Assembly (NCBI GenBank): GCA_025917655.1
Contig: CP084613.1
Coordinates: 3,908,001 to 3,972,000 of the forward strand
Length of the DNA: 64,000 bases
Origin: Chlorella sorokiniana
Taxonomy: Eukaryota; Chlorophyta; Trebouxiophyceae; Chlorellales; Chlorellaceae
Direction: 5' to 3'
Part shown: piece by piece, positions 58,101 to 64,000 of the stretch
How positions within the stretch are numbered: position 1 is the stretch's first letter
How the letters are laid out: each line of letters begins with the position of its first letter
Notes under the pieces: generated by a model
Seen by the model: only the letters and a program-made list of their open reading frames with translations
Database searches by the model: none
What the model was told of the DNA's origin: nothing
Made by a program: the position numbers and the translations under genes

Positions 58101-59232
58101 CTGCAGGATGGCGAGCAGCTCGGTGGCTATACGGGTCACCTCCGCCTCGTCGGCTCTCCAGCCAGAGCCCACCATCTCCGCCAGCGACTTGCCCTTGGCC
58201 TCTTCCTGCACAGCGGGTTGAGCAGCTGGCAACCAGCTCAGCGCCGGCTTCAAAAGCCTTCCTGGCCTCCCCTGACCGGGCAGCGGCAGCGGAAAATGGG
58301 GAACGGCCAGCAGGGCAGCGCAGCAACTCACCTGGACCAGGAAGAAAGCACGGTCCTGCTCAGTGTCCTGCAAGTAGTCGAGGTACCGCGGGATGCCCCT
58401 GCAGCGGCATGGCAGGCAGCGAGGGATTCACGGTCGGGCAAGCCAGGAGCACCCTGAGCTGTGCTGTGCTGTGCTCTGCGGTGCTGAGGACGTTGGCGCT
58501 CCTGCTTCCAGTCCCAGTCCCCTTGCAAGACGCGGCTTTTCGTTTGCGCGCACCTATGTTCGAGGTTCTTCAGGATCTGCGCCTCCCGCTCAAACAGCTC
58601 CAGCTGCTTCCAGTCTTTGAGGCTGCAGCCCAGCAGCGGCACGCAAGCACACACCGAGTTACATGCAGCCGTGGGCGCAGAGCGCTGCAATGAACATGGG
58701 CAGCCACCGAGGCCCTCGCGAGTCCGCTGTTGCCACCAGCAATGCAATTGTCGGATGAATGGCCTCAGCTGTTCCCCAGCGACAGGCCACGGTCTGCAAG
58801 GCCAGGCCTCACCTGCGGAGCGACAGGCACTTGACAGCCACGTCGGTGCCGCTCTCCGTGCTGCGGCAGCGGTACGTCACGCCGTTGCCACCGCGGCCCA
58901 GAACCTCCAGCACCTCGTACTTTCCACCCAGCACCGTGCCTGGCTGGAAGTCTGCAGAAGTGCATGAAGGCCTTGGCACGTCATGGGTCGGTCAAGGGGA
59001 AGCTGGCAGGCCTGGCTGGTGTTGTGAGGCAAGCATACGAGCCACCATGACGATTGCTCTCTGCAAGCTCACCAAACTGCCCGGGAAGGGTGCCGTTGTT
59101 GAAGCGCGTTCTGCTTGATTCGCTGCCCGAGTCCTGGCTGGCAGCGCAAACCAGTGGGCGCCTTCCGGGCGGTGCCCGCTGGCGCACCTGCTCTCCGCCA
59201 GTCCGCTGGACTTTGTGCGATGTATTGAACAT
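55131..59232 (-). CDS. Ser/Thr protein kinase with C-terminal membrane hairpin and putative transit peptide
   Basis: Start ATG 59232 gives a basic N-terminus ending PLVCAAS, a plastid-like cleavage context. Kinase domain: LGRGGNGVTYRCRSTESG with VAVKCLSL (ATP loop and Lys), LKDWKQLELFEREAQILKNL, KGKSLAEMVGSGW, VIHRDVKPDNIVVEGGR, FLVDFGG, IVGTYGYMAPEQF, ASDLYGLGGTLLYLLSG and PEDRLSAEDALSML, so catalytic Lys, HRD, DFG and APE are all present. After it: KIVVKKQGARLEIDIPPSG, then a hydrophobic pair FALAWNSFVAFWTISAVAGG / LFGLFSLPFWAAGYQL, a basic-acidic stretch (ERLVITRNSWKIEQQLAFAR), a beta-like segment (ASIEVPMVVNGSPQYQL) and an Ala/Glu/Arg coil ending in eight Asp and MFRPVR; stop 55133-55131. 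Plants and cyanobacteria have kinases with this C-terminal hairpin. About ten exons. The substrate is unknown. Confidence 0.82.
56103..56165. repeat. C/A-rich minisatellite in a kinase intron
   Basis: Repeats of CCCCCA type on the + strand; on the sense strand a G/GT tract. Confidence 0.75.
57784..57840. repeat. CCACACC minisatellite in a kinase intron
   Basis: Five or so CCACACC units followed by CA repeats, just inside the donor of the exon that encodes the DFG motif (sense strand: GT/G-rich). Confidence 0.75.
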
Positions 59233-59713
59233 CCGGTGCCGTTGTGAATCATTGAAAGGCTGCACGGAACGCTCCGCCAATCCCTGGCGGCAAGTGGACC
59301 TCCTGACTCGGCCTGCGAGCAGCAAAGGGTATGTTGGCACGTTCGTTACCGTCTACATCAGTTTCCTGGTCTTTGGATCAGTCACTGTTCCATCGCAAGC
59401 ACCTGCAGAGGGGCTGGCAGTCACGACAGCCGCAGAAAGGGGCGCCGCGCCTCCCATCGCGCACTAAGCGATGTAAATTATGATAGTAATGATACAATTA
59501 TCCTGAGAGTTTGTTGAGAGCGGTCAAGTGCGACAAGTTTACGGCCTTTCTAGCGCCACCCAAGCCAGATGGCCTAGCCGGTGCAGCCTTCTCCGTCACG
59601 CATTGTGACCAGGACCGTGTGCAACCTTATTGCGTCTCGATTTCTCGCCTTCATTTCAGCACAAGGCACACACCCACGCAGGTAGAGGGGGTTGGCAGCA
59701 AGCAGCAAGGACT
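59233..59713. promoter_or_regulatory. Bidirectional promoter region between kinase and Phox genes
   Basis: 481 bases separate the two start codons. An AT-rich island at 59471-59502 (TAAATTATGATAGTAATGAT and on) stands out against the GC-rich surroundings and is the best candidate for a shared promoter core. Confidence 0.5.
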
Positions 59714-62700
59714 ATGCCCAAGGCAGCCGCTGCTACGGCGCCAACCGGCGAGGTGAGCTACAGATGAAGATGTTGGCAGGGCCCCAAACCCGCTGCATGC
59801 ACTGTCCAAGCCACCCCACTCTCTCTAGAGTGAGGCGTGCTCAGAGGCTGGGCCCTGGTGGCGACGGTCGTGCCGACATTGCTTGTAATTGAGGCGTGAA
59901 GCGCGTACCAGGGGCTGCCGGGCCCAGCTGTGGCATCTTTGTGCTTCGTGGGTGATGGCGTTTCCCTGTCCACGACTTGCTCAGGCCAACGACGCCCTGT
60001 CTAAGCTCAAGGCTGACGGCAACAGCAGCTTCGCGAAGCGGGACTACGATGCCGCGCTGCAGCTTTACGACGAGGCCCTGAAGCTGGTTGCGCCCGACGC
60101 CCCGACGCCGCCCTGCTGCACTCCAACAAGGCTGCCTGCCACATGATGCACAAGCGGTGTGTGGGGTTCTGCGCTGCACGTTTCACGCTCGCTACTTTCT
60201 TGCTCGCACGGCAGTTGCATGGAGGCAGCATGCTGTATCCACAGCATTCTGGGGCTCGTGGCAGCAGCCGCGTGCACGCGTGCACGCCAGCCATCCGCCC
60301 GATGCCTGCAGCATGCGCAGCAGCCTCCATGCCCGTGTGTTGGCAGCTTGCGGGGCCCTGCAGCCCTCACTCGTGTCTGGACCTGGCCTCGGGCCCAGCT
60401 TGAAGGGCTCCGGGTCGACGACCTGCCACCCCACACTCCTCTTCACACGATCATCAACTTCTGAGACGGCCACATTCCTGCCCTCCCCCTGCTGCTCCCA
60501 CCTGCAGGTTCAAGGAGGCCGTGGCGGAGTGCTCCGCCGCCCTGGACGGCCAGCCCAACTTCTTCAAGGCGCTCATCCGCCGCGCCAAGGCGTACGAGCA
60601 GCTGGGCCAGCACAAGCAGGCGCTGGCGGACCTGCAGCGCGCCAACAAGCTGGACACCGCCACCGCCGACAGCCGGGTGCGCGGTTCACGCAGTCCTTTG
60701 CGAGCGGGAGGGCCTGGCGGAGTGAAGCCAGCCTGCGGCTGGCAGCCCGCTGTACAAGCTGCGCTGCCTGCCTGCCTTGCATGGAGGGCAGGGGCCTGCA
60801 CACGCACCTGCTGAGGGGTCGTGCCTGCCTGCCTAGCGGCTGCCTGCAACTTGACCCGTCTTGCAGGAGAACGAGCGGCGGCTGCGGGACCTGGTTGCGG
60901 GCAAGAAGCCGGCTGGCATGGGCAACGGCCTGGCCAAGAAGTCGACGGGTGAGCGGCTGCCTGCAAGGCAATGGGGTGCAAGCGGCTGTGTAGCGGTTGC
61001 ACGTGTGGTGTCAAGACCATGCTGCTGCTCTTGAAGGCCCTTCCTGCACACACTTGCATGCACCGCTGTCTCCGACTCCTTAACACCCCCACCCACACCA
61101 CCCCTTACCTACGCAGTGCCTACCAAGGCCCCGCGTCAGGCCGCCAGGTGGTCTTCCCCGCCAAGCTGTCGTGCGGCGACGACACGCGCCTGCTGCAGCT
61201 GGTGCCGGGTGTCACCTACCTGGAGCTGATGGAGCACGTGCGCCAGCTCTACCCCGCCCTCGGCCCCTTTGTGCTCAAGTTTGTGGACAAGTGAGCGGCC
61301 AGGGCTGGCTGGGCGGGGGGGAGGGGGGCATGTGTGTGTGGGGGGCGCGGGGGTGCTGTGCCTGCAGGGTGTCGTTGATACTGCTGCTGCCCATCAGGTG
61401 CCATGTGTTGCTGCTCCTCGCGCTTCGAGGCATCGGCGAATCAACCCGTGCCCCCCACCCACGATTTCCTCCCTCCTCCTTGCAGGGAGGGCGACCTGGT
61501 CACTCTCTCCAACCGCGGCGACATCCAGCGCGCGATGCAGGAGGCCGTGGAGATGGCGGCACGCACCGCGGCCCCCGCGCGCAGCTCACGCAGCAGTCGC
61601 TGCCGCACATCCGCCTGCAGGTGGTCAAGGTGTCCTCTGAGGTGAGGCGGCGGCTTGCTGGTTACATGGAAGGTTGGGGGGGACTGGCGGCTTGCTGATC
61701 ACACAGAGGTATGGGGAGGGCGTGGCCGGTGGCAGTGCGCTGCAGTTCTCCCTCCCCCGGACCAGCCACACACTGCTTCCTGCGGCTCATGTACTGCTCC
61801 TGCACCGCGCTTGTACCGCAGGCCGAGGTGCCCAAGATCCCTGATGAGGAGATGGCGTACGTGAAGCAGATGCTGGCGCAGCTGCAGCGTGCGCAGGACG
61901 CGCAAAGGCGACGGCGCAGCCCGCAGCGGAGGAGGAGGCGCAGCCGCCGGTGCGGGAGGGTCGGGGGCGGCGGCCGCTTGCGGCTCACGCTGCGATCCTG
62001 CTGCCCCGCTCGTGGTGCACGCCCGCTTGCACTCGCAGGCCCCTTGCTCAGTGGCCATGGCCGCGGCTATGCCCTGCCCTGCCCCGTTCCGCTCCCTGCC
62101 CTGCCCACTTCTGCCCCCTCCGCGCGCGCGCCCCCTCCCACCCACCCACCCACCACCACACACACACACACACACACACACACCTCCCGCCTCCCCCGCA
62201 GGTCCAGATTGACGAGTGGATCCTGCAGTTTGTGGACCTGCTGAAGGAGCACTGCGGCATCGACCCCGACAAGCCCCTGGAGTGCCAGGAGGTGGGGCAG
62301 GACCGCCTCAACTCCGCCTTCACCGCCATGATGGAGCAGGACCCCAAGGCGGAGCAGCTGCTGGACCAGGCCATGGACAAGTTCGAGGTGAGCCCCACTC
62401 CTGGCCGACCGCCTTGGTTCTGGGGTTTTACTTTCGTCCCCCTGCTCTGGCCGGGATTCGCGGTGGCCTGGGGCCCCAGAAGCCGCGCCTCCCCTGCACC
62501 CTCCTTGTGCCATGAACCGGCTTGAGAGTGCGCTGTACTGCAACCCGTTTGCGGTACCGCAGGACCAGGTGTGCTACGGCATGTACAACCAGGCCACCGT
62601 GCACCAGTACCGCGCGGAGTTTGCCATGTTTGCCGCCGCGCGCCGACCAGCCCGCGGCAGAGGTGGCCGCTGCAGTGGAGGAGCAGCTCAAGGCGAGTGG

Positions 62701-64000
62701 GGCTTGGGCAGGCGGGTTTTGGGAGCAGGTTTCTTTTGTGCTGGCATGCTCTGCTCTGTGTGGTCGGTGCCATGTGTCTGCGGCACGGCTTGGGGCCTTT
62801 GCCACAGGCAGGATCCTGGAGCGGCGGCACCGCAGCATTGCGCCTGTTTGCCCCTCCCCGCACATTTCATGCGGCTGCAATCAGGCCATCCCCGTTCGAT
62901 TCCTCACCTCAGTTTTCGTGGCCCATTCCTCTCCTGTTCCGCAGAAGGCAGAGGCGCAGCTGGATGCGGCTGTGGCCTACAAGAAGGGCTTCCTGGATGG
63001 ATACCTGGGCAAGAGCGCGCTGGCGCAGCTGCGCGCCAAGCTGGCAGCCAACTACCTCATCACCCCGTAAAGTGAGCCACGCTGAGGGAGTTGTGATGCG
63101 CCAGCGTGGACGTGAGCATGCTGATGGATGCGCTTGTTGAAGGGAGCGAACAGGGGGCGCGTGTGGTGCTTGGGCGATGCAAGCTGGGCAGGTGTGCTGG
63201 GCCAGCGCCCCTGGAAGCCACGCGACTCAGCCTCCTCCGCCCGCCCACCCCCTGCCCCTCCCCAGGCCCCGCGAGGACATTGCGGACGCCAAGGAGCGCG
63301 CCGCCGCGGAGGAGGCCGCCAACAAGGAGAGCCAGCGCAAGGCGATGGGGCGCGTGACCAAGGAGAGCGCCCAGGTGAGACCATGTCACCCCGTTGCTGC
63401 TCAGGCGCGGACCAGGGCTTGCCAGGGCATCGCAGGGCGCATGGCACCCCACACCTGTCCCTGCCCTTGGCGCGCTCCACGCACGCTGCTCCCGGCCATG
63501 CCCCACTGCCTCCTCAACCCCTGGGCGTCGCCCTGCAACAGTTCACCCTTGCCAGGCGACCCTCCTCTCTACAGTTGCCATTGGTTGCGCCCTCACCCAC
63601 CCATTCAACCCTCCACCCGCCGCCCACCCTCGCCCCCACCCCACTCCCATTCGCAGGCTGCTGAGGCCCAGTTCGAGGTGGCCTACTCCATGATCCAGGC
63701 CGCTGTGGCCAACATGAGTGAGGAGGAGCAGGCCAAGGAGATCAAGCAGATGAAGCCGACGGTGAGGGAGCGCAGGGGCTGCCCGGTCGCGCAGCTGCCG
63801 TGCCTGGGCTGCTGCCATGCCTGAGCCCTGGTTGGCAGGCAGCCGACGCGGGCCCATCTGGGCTGGGCCGCTGCTGCCGGGGCGCATCGTCGCAATGCTC
63901 GCTGCGCCCAGCCCTTATCTTTGTGCTGCTGCTGAATGTAATGGTTCCCTGCGCTGCTGCGCGGCTCGCTGCAGGCGGAGCAGGACCCCAACGACCCCGA
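59714..64000 (+). CDS. TPR-PB1 'Phox' protein (CLMP1-like), 3' end outside window
   Basis: Plant Phox proteins join an N-terminal TPR domain to a PB1 domain; CLMP1 is needed for chloroplast separation, others act as HSP chaperone partners. Exons: 59714-59752, 59985-60156, 60507-60676, 60867-60948, 61117-61290, 61486-61641, 61822 onward, 62202-62387, 62563-62692, 62945-63066, 63266-63374, 63657-63761, 63975-64000 and beyond. TPRs: LSKLKADGNSSFAKRDYDAA, ALLHSNKAACHMMHKRFKEA, FFKALIRRAKAYEQLGQHKQ. PB1: FPAKLSCGDDTRLLQLVPGV, LKFVDKEGDLVTLSNRGD. C-terminal region: VQIDEWILQFVDLLKEHCGI and VCYGMYNQATVHQYRAEFAM, as in the plant family, then acidic helices (ADAKERAAAEEAANKES). The intron 62693-62944 begins GC (AAG|GCGAGT). 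Frame slips near 60.1, 61.14 and 61.58 kb have no splice site. Confidence 0.88.
62157..62183 (+). repeat. CA microsatellite before an acceptor in the Phox gene
   Basis: Thirteen CA units inside a C/CA-rich tract that runs up to the acceptor at 62201. Confidence 0.85.

Overview
The window reads as nuclear DNA of a green alga (Chlorophyta, most likely a trebouxiophyte such as a Chlorella relative; the genus is inference). It is very GC-rich. Almost every gene is split by many short GT-AG introns, and genes are packed on both strands. Several 3' ends are followed by TGTAA, the usual chlorophyte polyadenylation signal. The products are typical of the plant and algal lineage (RWP-RK factor, PB1-TPR 'Phox' protein, plastid-type targeting sequences). 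I see no rRNA, tRNA, CRISPR array, complete transposon or viral element.

Layout. 1-5.2 kb: two tandem + strand genes for hnRNP M/Gbp2-type RRM proteins (the first enters from outside the window). Between them, on the - strand, lies a secreted cysteine-rich protein. 5.8-8.5 kb: the molybdenum-cofactor radical-SAM enzyme MoaA/CNX2 (+). 8.9-14.1 kb: TELO2/Tel2 (-), head-to-head with a long BRCT-domain protein (+, 14.1-18.7 kb). 18.9-21.0 kb: RWP-RK transcription factor (-). 22.0-24.7 kb: EXS-family membrane protein (-). 25.8-33.3 kb: a tomosyn/Lgl-type WD40 protein with a C-terminal R-SNARE coil (+). 33.6-36.6 kb: a kynurenine-type aminotransferase (+). 36.8-52.7 kb: four - strand genes in a row, encoding a Golgi-type nucleotide-sugar transferase with an acidic repeat stem, an F-box/LRR protein, an ACC-synthase-like PLP enzyme and cysteinyl-tRNA synthetase. 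53.2-54.9 kb: an SLC25A44-like mitochondrial carrier (+). 55.1-59.2 kb: a protein kinase with a putative transit peptide and a C-terminal membrane hairpin (-). It is divergent from a PB1-TPR (Phox/CLMP1-like) gene (+) that runs off the right edge.

The genes do not form one pathway; this is an ordinary housekeeping neighbourhood. Features that recur across the window are more informative. Reading frames in at least a dozen genes break without any splice site, nearly always as if one base were missing and often at a G or C run, which looks like assembly error rather than gene decay. Introns carry G/GT-rich tracts after donors and C/CA-rich tracts before acceptors. Two introns look like GC-AG introns. 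Exon coordinates given to the base were worked out by eye from splice consensus and reading phase; all others are approximate.
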